Below, in pieces: positions 35,243 through 44,196 of a stretch of 64,000 nucleotides of DNA. Position numbers and translations under genes: made by a program. This DNA comes from Methanocorpusculum parvum (GTDB lineage: Archaea > Halobacteriota > Methanomicrobia > Methanomicrobiales > Methanocorpusculaceae). The stretch lies in NCBI GenBank assembly GCA_002287215.1, contig LMVO01000043.1, positions 1 through 64,000 on the forward strand, given 5' to 3'. The notes under the pieces are model-generated. The model did not search any database, was not told the origin of the DNA, and saw only the letters and a program-made list of their open reading frames with translations. Position 1 is the first letter of the stretch. Each line of letters starts with the position of its first letter.

Positions 35243-35878
35243 ATGCTGGAACTACTGGTGACCATAATATCAGCCGCGTCTACCCTGATAATTATCCTGG
35301 ATCCCCTTCTCTCGGTCTCGATGTTCATCAATCTCACCAGAGACCTCCAGAAAGCCGAGATGATCCGCCAGGCATTCGTCGCAACAGGCGTCGCCGGCAT
35401 TCTCATGCTGACATTTTTGATATTCAATAACCTCCTCTTCGATCTGCTCGGTATCGAACTCGAAAGCTTCAAAGTTGCCGGCGGTATCATCCTTTTTATT
35501 CTTGGTCTGCAGATCGTTCTGGGTCTGGAGATCGGCGGTTCTTCGGCCGGCCACAAAAACCTTGAAAGCAGTGACCGGATCGGCAAAAAATCCATGGCCG
35601 GCGTCATCATCGGCACGCCGATCATGTGCGGGCCGGGAACCATCACCACCGTCATGATCCTTGGCGCACAGGACGGCATTCTTCTGACGCTCCTCGCCGT
35701 CATCCTCGCTCTCCTGTGTATCTGGCTGATCCTCATCTTCTCGGCGCAGATCAAAAAACTCCTCGGGGAAACCGTCCTCGTCATCCTCTCAAAGATCGTC
35801 GGTCTTCTTTTGACTGCTATCGCAGTTCACACGATCTGGACCGGGATCCTCGGCCTCATCAGTCTCTCGGTCATCTGA
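35243..35878 (+). CDS. MarC family integral membrane protein
   Basis: 211 residues with six transmembrane helices. Features of the family: LDPLLSVSMFINLT near residue 20, an NNLLFDLLGI segment, and GTPIMCGPGTITTVMIL in the middle. Function is not settled; the old link to multiple antibiotic resistance in bacteria is not reliable. The stop is followed two bases later by the ATG of the next gene. Confidence 0.9.
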   Translation: MLELLVTIISAASTLIIILDPLLSVSMFINLTRDLQKAEMIRQAFVATGVAGILMLTFLIFNNLLFDLLGIELESFKVAGGIILFILGLQIVLGLEIGGSSAGHKNLESSDRIGKKSMAGVIIGTPIMCGPGTITTVMILGAQDGILLTLLAVILALLCIWLILIFSAQIKKLLGETVLVILSKIVGLLLTAIAVHTIWTGILGLISLSVI

Positions 35879-35880
35879 AC

Positions 35881-36558
35881 ATGGTCATCTTCACCCCGAA
35901 CCAGACCGAGTTCCTCGTCTTCGATCTCGAAGCATTCGTCCCGCCGGCCGACCGGAAAAAACGGACCGGCGCTTCCCTTGCGGTAAATGCATTTCGGGAA
36001 GGTCACACCCTTCTCGGCGGCGTGGTCTACAGCGGGCTCCCGCTCGCCGGCGAAGTCACCAACGATTATGCCCATTTCTGGATGTGGCGCGAAGGAAGCG
36101 AAGAAAACGTCGTGCTCTCACTCTATCAGGTCTTTGCTGAGATGTGGGCGCGTGTCAATACCAAAAAAATGATCCAGGCGGATCCTGTGGTTTGCGGGGT
36201 CGGCATATCCACATTCGACATGCCGTTCCTTATGGCAAAATGTCTCCAGTACAACGCGGCCGCGCCCGAAGAGATCTATGAAACTCTCGGCAAATGCCGG
36301 ATCGTCGACCTCTCCGTCGCCGGGATAGGATTCGTGAGGAACCAAACCCCTATTCTGCATCCCTGTTCCCACAACCAGCTCGCCGACGCCCTCCTGCCCG
36401 AACGTGAGCAGAAACCTACCGGAAAAAAGGTATGGGATATGGTCGACGCGAAGGATTACAGCGCCGTCGAACGAAGGTGTGAAGCCGAAGTCAGGGAAAT
36501 GGTCGAGATCGCCGACAAAATGCTGCTCAGCTGTCGATATCCCCGTAATACGGTTTGA
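35881..36558 (+). CDS. Putative ribonuclease H-like/exonuclease-like protein
   Basis: 225 residues from the ATG at 35881. The N-terminal FLVFDLEAFVPP strand with D-x-E, later a GISTFDMPFL segment and the DLS...HNQLAD motif, give the look of a DEDD-type 3'-5' exonuclease fold (acidic pairs around D16/E18, D120 and D177 or so). It overlaps the convergent RNase HI-TrmO gene by 32 bases at the 3' ends. Conserved in methanogens as I recall; function unverified. Confidence 0.65.
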   Translation: MVIFTPNQTEFLVFDLEAFVPPADRKKRTGASLAVNAFREGHTLLGGVVYSGLPLAGEVTNDYAHFWMWREGSEENVVLSLYQVFAEMWARVNTKKMIQADPVVCGVGISTFDMPFLMAKCLQYNAAAPEEIYETLGKCRIVDLSVAGIGFVRNQTPILHPCSHNQLADALLPEREQKPTGKKVWDMVDAKDYSAVERRCEAEVREMVEIADKMLLSCRYPRNTV

Positions 36559-37366
36559 TGTCAAGGACCGGGGTATTGTCAAGCGCTTCAAGCCCTTTGA
36601 CGGTAAGGACCAGATCATTGACCGACGTGATCGTGACAAGCGTGAGGGAGATCGGATTGGGCCTGACCGGCGCCCGGGTCGAAAAAACGCCGCGCATTTT
36701 CCCGTCCCCGTGACCATGCGGCTTCACCTTCAGAATATCGCGTTCTGCCCGGTCGAACCAGCACAAAACAAAGACTTTGTCCCCTGCACAAAGACCAGAG
36801 AGACCGTCCCGGTATTTTTCATAGATCGTGATCCGGCTCGGTTTGTCGGTAAAGATCCCCTGCCGGGGAGCATCCTCTTTGGTCTCAAACGGCGAATGAA
36901 CGATCCCGATCGGGACGCACTCGATTCTCTTCTGCACCGGGCGGGAGGGGCGTGCCAGCAGATCAAGGGCATTATTGCATAACCAGTCGCAGGAACCGAC
37001 ATAGGGATTCTCCCGCGGAACATGCGTGTAGGTGACGCCCGCAAACACCGATGCCAGAGATCGTGCCTTTTCATACAGGGGAAGAAGATCCGGCGACCGG
37101 ACCGCGTATCTTCCGGTCATCTGGGAGATCATCAGATTGCTGTCGGAAAAGACCGCCACTTTGGTCTCTTTCGGGGTGCAAAGCCGCGCCGCCCGGCCAA
37201 GAGCCGCATTCAGGGCCGCATACTCGGCCGCATTATTGGTTGCCCGCCCGAGGGTCAGCACATCCGATTCCAGCACATCGTCTCCCCGCAAAATCAGCCA
37301 GGCTGCTGCGGCCTGTCCGGGATTTCCCCGGCTTGCTCCGTCGGTGTAGATCGTCAACTGGTCCAT
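36527..37366 (-). CDS. Fusion of RNase HI-like domain and TrmO tRNA methyltransferase
   Basis: 279 residues. Residues 1-140 are RNase HI-like with the four catalytic acids in place (D9 in IYTDGASRGNP, E48 in NNAAEYAAL, D75 in FSDSN, D127 in GSCDWL). Residues 147-279 are TrmO-like (IGIVHSPFE...PRQG; GVFSTRAPVRPNPISLTLV; LEALDNTPVLDIKPY), which methylates t6A37 of tRNA using SAM. The fusion joins RNA-hybrid cleavage or binding with tRNA modification in one chain. The 3' ends of this gene and the exonuclease-like gene overlap by 32 bases. Confidence 0.93.
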   Translation of the reverse strand: MDQLTIYTDGASRGNPGQAAAAWLILRGDDVLESDVLTLGRATNNAAEYAALNAALGRAARLCTPKETKVAVFSDSNLMISQMTGRYAVRSPDLLPLYEKARSLASVFAGVTYTHVPRENPYVGSCDWLCNNALDLLARPSRPVQKRIECVPIGIVHSPFETKEDAPRQGIFTDKPSRITIYEKYRDGLSGLCAGDKVFVLCWFDRAERDILKVKPHGHGDGKMRGVFSTRAPVRPNPISLTLVTITSVNDLVLTVKGLEALDNTPVLDIKPYYGDIDS

Positions 37367-37419
37367 GGAATAGTAACTCGACCTATACTTTAATTAATTT
37401 GCCTGTTAGAGTATAGAAT

Positions 37420-37878
37420 ATGGACACAATCACCATTCACGTAGGAACCCACGGGCTGACTGCGTCAAGCAGCTTTCCCGGCGGCAACATCTCCCCGAAG
37501 ATCGAACTCCAGGGTGTCTCAAAGGAAGTCCAGTATATAGCAATGGTCGTTCAGAACAAGTCCGGCGGCGAGAACACCAAATGTATCTGGACCGTCTGGA
37601 ACATTCCCTCCGTCGGGTACATCCCGCCGGGATACGACGCCGGACCTGCGCCGAAGTTTCCTTTCCCGGCAGTCCAGGGACTCAACGACTTCGGCGAGCA
37701 TGCCTGGCACGGTCCGTCGCCCGGCCTTGGGATCACCGACCGGCTCCTTTTCCAGGTATTCGGCAGGGTCGAACCGCTCGTCATTGCGGCAAATGCGAAA
37801 ATGGATGAGGTCATCGAGGCGCTTCGTGATGGAAAGACCGTCGCGCACGGCAGTCTCGAAGTAGTCTATCAGGGATAA
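37420..37878 (+). CDS. PEBP/YbhB family protein
   Basis: 152 residues of the phosphatidylethanolamine-binding protein family: FPGGNISPKIELQGV at the start, the CIWTVWNIP segment, PPGYDAGP and DFGEHAWHGPSPG with the ligand-pocket histidine. Cytoplasmic, role unknown in archaea. It has its own promoter region after the convergent-divergent gap at 37367-37419. Confidence 0.9.
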   Translation: MDTITIHVGTHGLTASSSFPGGNISPKIELQGVSKEVQYIAMVVQNKSGGENTKCIWTVWNIPSVGYIPPGYDAGPAPKFPFPAVQGLNDFGEHAWHGPSPGLGITDRLLFQVFGRVEPLVIAANAKMDEVIEALRDGKTVAHGSLEVVYQG

Positions 37879-37956
37879 CACCCCTGATTTTTCCACAGCC
37901 GCTCCCGTCAGCGGCTGCAGAAAAAAAAAACAGTATTGAAGAGGGTTTGGTATCGA

Positions 37957-38526
37957 TTATTCTATCTGCAGAAGTTTGAGAGCGATCAGATCTTCGTAGA
38001 TCTTTTTTACCGCACGCTGGGCGTCGGCCGTTTTCTTCCCGCCGGTGATGATCAGTTTTCCCGAACCGAAGAGCAGAACGACCACTTTCGGATCATCCAG
38101 CCGGTAGACGAGTCCGGGAAACTGCTCGGGTTCATACTCGATCTTGTCAAGATTGAAACTCATGGCGATCTTGTTGAGGTTGATCCGGCTGCCGAGATCC
38201 GCCGAGGTGACGATGTTTTGGACGGTGTAGGTCGGATTGTCGATGATCTGGATCTTTAGATCCTTTAACAGGGTAACGAGATACTCCAGTCCTTTGGTGA
38301 GGTTTTCCAGACTTTTTGCACCGGTGAGAACGACTTTTCCGGATCCAAAGACCAATGCCGCGATCTTTGGATTCTGCATACGCAAAACGACTCCCGGGAA
38401 ACGCTGTTTATTATATTCCGCTCCCGGAATCTGGGCGGCCAAGGCCACCAGGTCCAGACTGTCATTCACCTTGGTTGATGCAACGATATTCTCAATCTTC
38501 AGTGAGTCTTCGGGAAGGTTTGACAT
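37957..38526 (-). CDS. tbp: TATA-box-binding protein
   Basis: 189 residues made of two direct repeats of the TBP saddle: residues 10-95 and 100-185, each ending with FGSGKxxxTG (FGSGKVVLTGAKS and FGSGKLIITGGKK) and beginning with IVNIVAST-like and VQNIVTSAD strands. It is the promoter-recognition factor that with TFB recruits RNA polymerase. The gene has a clear TATA box just upstream and lies next to the transcript elongation factor TFS. Confidence 0.98.
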   Translation of the reverse strand: MSNLPEDSLKIENIVASTKVNDSLDLVALAAQIPGAEYNKQRFPGVVLRMQNPKIAALVFGSGKVVLTGAKSLENLTKGLEYLVTLLKDLKIQIIDNPTYTVQNIVTSADLGSRINLNKIAMSFNLDKIEYEPEQFPGLVYRLDDPKVVVLLFGSGKLIITGGKKTADAQRAVKKIYEDLIALKLLQIE

Positions 38527-38547
38527 ATTTATAAGATATTACAGGTA

Positions 38548-38562
38548 AGTATATAAATACTC
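38548..38562 (-). promoter_or_regulatory. TATA box of tbp
   Basis: On the minus strand AGTATTTATATACTT lies 22-36 bases before the tbp start codon, giving an essentially leaderless transcript. Confidence 0.65.
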
Positions 38563-38598
38563 GTGTGACCTGCTTAAAAAAAGAGGGGGGAAACCGGC

Positions 38599-38919
38599 TT
38601 AATCGTATTCACGCCAGGTGTGTTTGCACTTTGTGCAGCGGAAGAATCTGACCTCGGATTCATCAGCACTGCGCAGCTGACGGAGCCACCACTCGGCCAG
38701 GCCGTGACCGCAGTTCGGGCATTTTATCGCGATCGTAGGTTTCGTTCCGATATCCGCGCCTTCTTCCACGATGAGGATGTCGTTTTCCTGCATGTACGCG
38801 ACTTTTTTCATCTGCTCCTTATTTTCGGCGGTGATGGTTTCGGTATATCCACATTTTGAACAGCATAACTGGCCGTCCTTTGATTTCATCAGCTTTCCGC
38901 ATGTTGGGCAGAACATCAT
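38599..38919 (-). CDS. tfs: Transcription factor S
   Basis: About 106 residues from the ATG at 38919, which gives the usual MMFCPTCGKLM start. N-terminal zinc ribbon (CPTCG...CSKCG), a linker, and the C-terminal zinc ribbon CPNCGHG...CTKCKHTW with the RSADE acidic pair that reaches into the polymerase to stimulate transcript cleavage, as in TFIIS. Transcribed in the same direction as tbp but with a promoter gap between them. Confidence 0.96.
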   Translation of the reverse strand: MMFCPTCGKLMKSKDGQLCCSKCGYTETITAENKEQMKKVAYMQENDILIVEEGADIGTKPTIAIKCPNCGHGLAEWWLRQLRSADESEVRFFRCTKCKHTWREYD

Positions 38920-39022
38920 AGAATATACTATTGGTTTTTCAACGTTAAATACTCTTATGGGATCCGTCAGTCCGGGTGGCAAACCCATTTATCCGACTAT
39001 GCCCTACCAATAAGCATCTAAT

Positions 39023-39877
39023 ATGCTGGATACCCTTATACTCTGGATCCTTATCATCAGTCTGACTGCATTTCTTCTTACGCTGATCCCGGGAAAACAT
39101 GAACGATTCACCGCGATCACCGGGTGGATCCTTCTGGAGTTCAGCTTTCTTCTGATGCTGCCCGCCCTTATCGAAGAGGGGAACATCTTCTACCCGGTCA
39201 TGGTGATCGCCGGTCTTCCGCTCATTTATATTACGGTCAGGCGCCTGACTGCCGGTGATGTGCGGATCCTGCGGCTCACCTACGCGGCCGCGGTCGGCGG
39301 GATCGTGTATGCTCCGTTCGCCCTGATCACCGAACTTGGGAACTGGCTGATCTCCGTGGTCGTGTTCTGTATCCGGGCGGTGTTCGATATGCTCAGCTTC
39401 CCCTACATCATGGCCGGCTGGGATATGTTTGAGTCGGTCTGGGCCGTTCCCGGTCAGACCTACGGATACATGGATCAGATCATCCTCGGATGCACCGGGA
39501 TTACGGCGGTCGCGATCCTTCTTGGAGTCATCGCTCTCACCAAGACCTCGTGGAAACAGAAGATCGGTCTGACGTTGCTGGTCGCGGCACCGATATTTAT
39601 TATAAACATCTTCAGGAACGTGTTTGTGATCATGGCATACTTCGGACAGTGGTTCCCCTGGTTTGAGGAGGAGCTCGCTCATCCGACGATCCCCGGGTAT
39701 GCAAGCTTTTTCTGGTCTCACAATGTCATCTGCGAAGGAGCGGCGTTCCTCCTGATCCTCGTGATCGCCTACCTGCTCTTCAGGTTTTCACCCGGACTGA
39801 TAAGCAATATCAGAGAGATCCTGTTCATCTACCGGGACGATCTGCGTGCCCTGCTCGGCAGAGGTCAGCGGAAGTAA
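39023..39877 (+). CDS. artA: Archaeosortase A
   Basis: 284 residues, eight or so membrane helices. The exosortase/archaeosortase catalytic triad is visible as Cys157 (LGCTGI), Arg198 (IFRNVFV) and His233 (FFWSHNV). It cleaves and lipid-anchors S-layer and other surface proteins with a C-terminal PGF-type signal. No obvious target with such a tail lies in the window. Co-transcription with the HIT gene 2 bases downstream is likely. Confidence 0.92.
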   Translation: MLDTLILWILIISLTAFLLTLIPGKHERFTAITGWILLEFSFLLMLPALIEEGNIFYPVMVIAGLPLIYITVRRLTAGDVRILRLTYAAAVGGIVYAPFALITELGNWLISVVVFCIRAVFDMLSFPYIMAGWDMFESVWAVPGQTYGYMDQIILGCTGITAVAILLGVIALTKTSWKQKIGLTLLVAAPIFIINIFRNVFVIMAYFGQWFPWFEEELAHPTIPGYASFFWSHNVICEGAAFLLILVIAYLLFRFSPGLISNIREILFIYRDDLRALLGRGQRK

Positions 39878-39879
39878 CC

Positions 39880-40254
39880 ATGGACTGCCCGTTCTGCAGT
39901 GACGACGCCTGTCTGTTCGGCAATGATCTCGCCTATGTGAAATGGGATCTCTATCCGGTCTCACCGGGTCATGTCCTGATCATTCCCCGCCGGCATGTTT
40001 CTTCCTGGTTCGATCTTACCCCCGCCGAACACGCGGCCGTGAGTGAACTGATCGGCCGTGCGAAGATCCATCTTGATGCGGCGTATTCGCCTGCAGGTTA
40101 CAATATCGGGGTGAACTGCGGGGAGGCGGCAGGCCAGACGGTCATGCACGCCCACCTGCACCTCATCCCGAGATATGCCGGTGACGTTATAAATCCGCGC
40201 GGGGGCATCCGGGCGGTAATCCGGGCAAAACAGGATTATCCTCAGGCAAAATAA
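39880..40254 (+). CDS. HIT-family nucleotide hydrolase
   Basis: 124 residues with the N-terminal zinc-like CPFC and the histidine triad HAHLHLIPR near residue 89, typical of Hint/Fhit-like proteins acting on nucleotide phosphates. The ATG lies two bases after the artA stop, so the two form an operon. Confidence 0.93.
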   Translation: MDCPFCSDDACLFGNDLAYVKWDLYPVSPGHVLIIPRRHVSSWFDLTPAEHAAVSELIGRAKIHLDAAYSPAGYNIGVNCGEAAGQTVMHAHLHLIPRYAGDVINPRGGIRAVIRAKQDYPQAK

Positions 40255-40294
40255 CGCAGTTAATATAGGATGAGCGGGATTAACTAATAATTAT

Positions 40295-41803
40295 ATGTAC
40301 AAATCCATCGACGAAATAAATGAGCGTATTCGTGATGGAAGTGTCCGTGTGGTCAGCGCTGAAGAGATGCCGGATATCGTCGACGAACTCGGCGTTACCG
40401 GGGCACTTCGTGAAGTGGACGTGGTCACCACCGGTACTTTCGGCGCGATGTGCTCGTCCGGGGCATTTTTGAACTTTGGTCATCCCGAGATCCCTATCAG
40501 GATGGAGAAGATGTGGCTCAATAATGTGGAAGCATATGCAGGCATTGCGGCCGTCGACTGTTATCTTGGAGCGACCCAGGAGTCGACCACCAGAAACGCG
40601 GAGTACGGCGGGGCCCATGTCATTCAGGATCTGATCGCCGGAAAATCCGTGGAGCTCCATGCACGGGCAAAAGGGACCGACTGTTATCCCCGCACCTCCA
40701 TAACCAACGAGTTCACGCTCCAGGAACTCAATCAGGCAATCATGGTCAATCCGAGAAACGCCTACCAGTGCTATAATGCAGCCGTGAATATGAGCGACCG
40801 GGCAATAAAAACCTATATGGGCTATCTTCTGCCTTCCCACAGAAATATCACCTACTCCGGCGCCGGGTGTCTCTCTCCTCTTCCAAACGATCCGACCTTT
40901 TCCGTGATCGGTTCGGGCACTCCGATCTTTATCGGCGGCGCAAACGGCGTCGTGGTCGGGGAAGGCACGCAGTCATCACCCGGATCGGGATTCGGCACCC
41001 TGATGACCGCAGGAAACATGAAGGATATGTCTCCTGATTTTATCCGCGCCGCCACCATGACCGGATACGGCGTCACGATGTATGTCGGCATCGGCGTTCC
41101 GATCCCTCTTCTGAACGAGGAGATCGTGCAGCATACCGCGGTCCGCGATGAGGATCTGAAAACGAGCATCGTCGATTACGGCACGCCGTTTCGGGACCGG
41201 CCCGTGATCCGCGAGGTCACCTATGCCGAGCTGAAGAGCGGATCGGTCGAGATCGACGGAGAAGAGGTCCGCTGTTCTCCCCTCTCGAGTTATAAAAAGG
41301 CACGTGAGGTCGCAGCCGAGCTGAAGGTCCGGATCGAAAAAGGCTCCTTTACGATGGCTCATGCTTCCCGGCCGATCGATGCCGAAAAGAGGAACAAACC
41401 CATGGCGGAGAAGGGGTATGTCTGTCATGTGAATGAGATGATGGTCGCTAAATTCGTGACGATCACCGGCGGCGAAAGCGTCAAAGAGGCGGCGAAACGT
41501 CTGCTGAAAGGCGAGACGAACCATCTGCCGGTTATCGACAGGGAGAACCGGCTGATCGGTATCGTGACAACGTATGATGTCTCCAAAGCATTTGCAAATG
41601 ATGAGCAGGATATGACCGTTTCGGAGATCATGACCAAAAACGTCATCACGATCGGTCCGGACGCGCCGGTGGACTTTGCCGCCCGGATCCTTCAGCAGCA
41701 CAACATCGGCGCCCTTGTGGTGATCGACTCGTCCCGGCATATCCTCGGGATGCTGAACTCGTATGATCTCGGTGATCTTGTCGGCGGGAGGGGACGAAGA
41801 TGA
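40295..41803 (+). CDS. COG1900 L-aspartate semialdehyde sulfurtransferase, homocysteine synthesis
   Basis: 502 residues. The N-terminal 350 or so residues are the COG1900/DUF39 domain (VTTGTFGAMCSSGAFLNFGH near 47, AKGTDCYPRTSI, the SGAGCLSPLPNDP segment with the catalytic cysteine). Two CBS domains fill residues 385-500. In Methanosarcina the homologue makes homocysteine from aspartate semialdehyde and a sulfur donor. It overlaps the ferredoxin gene by 4 bases; a ribosome-binding context is not strong. Confidence 0.94.
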   Translation: MYKSIDEINERIRDGSVRVVSAEEMPDIVDELGVTGALREVDVVTTGTFGAMCSSGAFLNFGHPEIPIRMEKMWLNNVEAYAGIAAVDCYLGATQESTTRNAEYGGAHVIQDLIAGKSVELHARAKGTDCYPRTSITNEFTLQELNQAIMVNPRNAYQCYNAAVNMSDRAIKTYMGYLLPSHRNITYSGAGCLSPLPNDPTFSVIGSGTPIFIGGANGVVVGEGTQSSPGSGFGTLMTAGNMKDMSPDFIRAATMTGYGVTMYVGIGVPIPLLNEEIVQHTAVRDEDLKTSIVDYGTPFRDRPVIREVTYAELKSGSVEIDGEEVRCSPLSSYKKAREVAAELKVRIEKGSFTMAHASRPIDAEKRNKPMAEKGYVCHVNEMMVAKFVTITGGESVKEAAKRLLKGETNHLPVIDRENRLIGIVTTYDVSKAFANDEQDMTVSEIMTKNVITIGPDAPVDFAARILQQHNIGALVVIDSSRHILGMLNSYDLGDLVGGRGRR

Positions 41804-42186
41804 AGCTGATGGTCGAGTTTGACTCCGACGGGGTCCAGTACCCAAACATTGCCGCCGCTATCCTCCGGTCAGGCGTGATGGTGAATGTGGAACGCGCCTT
41901 GATCGACGGGGATGAGGGCTGGGCGCTCCTCGATGTGGATGACAATGATGCCGGCAGATTCATCGCGGCACTCACGCGAAAAGGGGTCACGATCCGTATT
42001 CAGAAGGACGCGGTTTCCCACAACCGTACAGACTGTGTGGACTGCGGACTTTGTATCAGCATCTGTCAAAAGCAGGTCTTCTCCTTTGACGAGAACTGGC
42101 AGCTCGTCGTTGATTCCGAGCGCTGCGTCCTCTGCGGAAGATGTGCGACCTACTGCCCCCAGCGGGCGCTGAGCATCCAGAAGTAA
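41800..42186 (+). CDS. NIL-domain ferredoxin for homocysteine synthesis
   Basis: 128 residues. An N-terminal NIL domain (residues 1-65) is followed by two 4Fe-4S motifs: CVDCGLCISICQ near 72-83 and CVLCGRCATYCPQRAL near 106-122. The pairing with COG1900 is the known pair for sulfur transfer, in which this protein supplies electrons. The gene is translationally coupled to the previous one and precedes the UPF0280 gene. Confidence 0.95.
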   Translation: MKLMVEFDSDGVQYPNIAAAILRSGVMVNVERALIDGDEGWALLDVDDNDAGRFIAALTRKGVTIRIQKDAVSHNRTDCVDCGLCISICQKQVFSFDENWQLVVDSERCVLCGRCATYCPQRALSIQK

Positions 42187-42194
42187 CGGCTCAC

Positions 42195-42905
42195 ATGATC
42201 CGCGAAAAGTTCGCATACCGCGAGACGATCACCACGATCCTCGCCGACGATGTTTGTCACATCGAAGCGGCAAAGGAAGGGATGATCGCGGCGCGGACCA
42301 GTCTTGAGCGGTATCTTTTGGCCGATCCTTTTTTTCAGATGAGTTACGGACCCGTTCCGGCATCCGCCGGCTCCCCGGAAACGGTCAGACGGATGGCGGA
42401 TGCCGCATTTGAAGCTGATGTCGGCCCTATGGCCGCGGTCGCCGCATCGATCGGCTGGGCGGGTGTTTTGGCGATGCGGGATTTGGGCGCCGCGTTCGGA
42501 CTGATCGACAACGGGGGGGATATCGTACTGTTTTCTGATCGGGACGTGCGTGTCGGGATCTACGCCGGGTCCGCGCCGTCTTCGGGAAAAACCGCATTCA
42601 TCATCCCGCCGCAAAACGAGATCCTCGGGATATGCACATCCTCAGCGACCGTCGGCCCTTCGGTCTCCTTCGGGATCGCGGACTTAGTGACCTGTTTTTC
42701 CCGTGATCCGGCGAAGGCCGATGCCTGGGCAACCGGACTCTGCAATATACTTACGCCGGAGAACTTTGACGAGGTCATGGAACAGGTTGCCGGATCCTCG
42801 GTCTCTGCCGTGTATGCGGTGATCGGGGACTGGATCGGCCAGTGGGGGGATCTTCCAAAGATCGCCGCGGCAGATGTCAGGTATGATCTTATCACGAAAG
42901 GTTAG
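42195..42905 (+). CDS. UPF0280 (COG2122) protein of the homocysteine set
   Basis: 236 residues from the ATG at 42195. Segments typical of the family: YRETITTILAD at the start, GPMAAVAASIGWAGVLAM, IDNGGDIVLFSD and TSSATVGPSVSFGIAD. It resembles ApbE-like FMN transferases. COG2122 members were linked to the COG1900 homocysteine route in anaerobes. Its stop overlaps that of the convergent small gene by 4 bases. Confidence 0.93.
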   Translation: MIREKFAYRETITTILADDVCHIEAAKEGMIAARTSLERYLLADPFFQMSYGPVPASAGSPETVRRMADAAFEADVGPMAAVAASIGWAGVLAMRDLGAAFGLIDNGGDIVLFSDRDVRVGIYAGSAPSSGKTAFIIPPQNEILGICTSSATVGPSVSFGIADLVTCFSRDPAKADAWATGLCNILTPENFDEVMEQVAGSSVSAVYAVIGDWIGQWGDLPKIAAADVRYDLITKG

Positions 42906-43309
42906 GCGCACTGCTCTTTTGCACACTTCACCGCTTCCCGGTAGGCGCCGGGACCGGAGAAGGCTTTGAGGAACTTTTCCCCGTTCCAGACCGCGATAAA
43001 AAAGAGCGAAGAGTTCTTATCGAACCCGAAGATCAGCTCCGCGAGCTCCGCGTTTCCGATCTTGATCCCGCGGAGGATCTGTGAAGAGGGCTGGAGCAGC
43101 AGACGTTCATAGATCTCGACTGCGGGTTCCTCTTCGAAGGCGTAAAGATAGGTCTGAAGAGCATTGGTCAGATCCGATGTGCAGAGCCTGACCGCAGTCT
43201 CTTTTGGAAGGCCGCGAAGAAGTTCCGCGAGGACGAAGTCGTCATCCCCGGACGCTTCATACAGTTCATCGGCCAGAGAGTCAAGCTCGGAGTTGGAGGT
43301 GTACGCCAT
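42902..43309 (-). CDS. Conserved hypothetical acidic protein
   Basis: 135 residues read from the ATG at 43309. Mostly helical N-terminal half (SELDSLADELYEASGDDDFVLAELL), strands near the end (SLFFIAVWNGEKFL), and two cysteines close to the C-terminus (CAKEQC). No family recognised. It converges with the homocysteine operon and diverges from the Trm56 operon. Confidence 0.7.
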   Translation of the reverse strand: MAYTSNSELDSLADELYEASGDDDFVLAELLRGLPKETAVRLCTSDLTNALQTYLYAFEEEPAVEIYERLLLQPSSQILRGIKIGNAELAELIFGFDKNSSLFFIAVWNGEKFLKAFSGPGAYREAVKCAKEQCA

Positions 43310-43375
43310 ATAAGGTACTTTTCTGTTGTGTGATTCAATAAAGTATAATGTCTCTCTCCTCCTAATTGTTAGGAC

Positions 43376-43642
43376 ATGAGAAATGAGGACATAGACTGGG
43401 CGCTCTTTCATTGTATCCCTGAATGCGGGAACATGACGGTCGCCGAACTGGCAGAGCGTTCACTGTTTTCCGTGGAAGAGATAAAAGCCTCCCTTGCACG
43501 ACTCGAGAAAGCCTGTCTCATTCACGTTGCCGGCGATACGGTCTGTGCTCTCTCACTCAATGATATGTTCATACTGAACGAAATCAAAAACGCCCCCTCA
43601 GATATCTATATCGAAAACGGCGTTATCAAGGTCCGAAAATGA
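43376..43642 (+). CDS. Small winged-helix protein, first gene of the Trm56-TFE operon
   Basis: 88 residues. A winged-helix unit spans 20-55 ([31 protein letters not shown]) with the wing in [11 protein letters not shown]. Probable DNA-binding regulator or a translation-associated factor; the partner genes suggest an operon-specific role that cannot be defined from sequence. The stop overlaps the next start by 4 bases. Confidence 0.75.
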   Translation: MRNEDIDWALFHCIPECGNMTVAELAERSLFSVEEIKASLARLEKACLIHVAGDTVCALSLNDMFILNEIKNAPSDIYIENGVIKVRK

Positions 43643-44196
43643 ATCTCAAACCTGAATCCTATATCCTCAGAATAGGACACCGTCCCGAAAGGGATCAGCG
43701 TGTCACCACCCATGTCGGTTTAAGCTCCCGCGCTCTGGGGGCAAGCGGCATGTATCTTGCAGCCGATGATGCCAAGGTTGCTGACAGTATCACGGATGTT
43801 GCAGCAAGATTTGGCGGGACCTTTTTTTGCGAAAACAATGTCAAGTGGAAGTCCTGCATCAACCAGTTCAAAAAGAGCGGCGGCAAAGTCGTCCACCTGA
43901 CCATGTACGGTCTGCGGCTTCAGGACGTTATCGCCGATATCAGAAAGGAGGAGAAGGTCATGATCGTGGTCGGCGCCGAAAAAGTCCCGGGCGATCTCTA
44001 TGAACTTGCCGATTACAATGTCGCGGTCGCAAACCAGCCGCATTCGGAAATTTCGGCTCTTGCTCTCTGTCTGGATCATCTGTATGAAGGCAGGGAACTG
44101 GATCTTGCCTTCCCGGACGCCGAACTGGAGGTCCTGCCGACAAAGATCGGAAAGACCACGATCAAACACGAGCACGGGAACGAAGAAGAGCTATGA
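43639..44196 (+). CDS. tRNA (cytidine-56) 2'-O-methyltransferase
   Basis: 185 residues of the SPOUT family of archaeal Trm56: [25 protein letters not shown] at the start, the [13 protein letters not shown] segment, and the C-terminal [29 protein letters not shown] knot. It methylates C56 of the T-loop in archaeal tRNA using SAM. Fourth-base overlaps with both neighbours. Confidence 0.96.
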   Translation: MNLKPESYILRIGHRPERDQRVTTHVGLSSRALGASGMYLAADDAKVADSITDVAARFGGTFFCENNVKWKSCINQFKKSGGKVVHLTMYGLRLQDVIADIRKEEKVMIVVGAEKVPGDLYELADYNVAVANQPHSEISALALCLDHLYEGRELDLAFPDAELEVLPTKIGKTTIKHEHGNEEEL

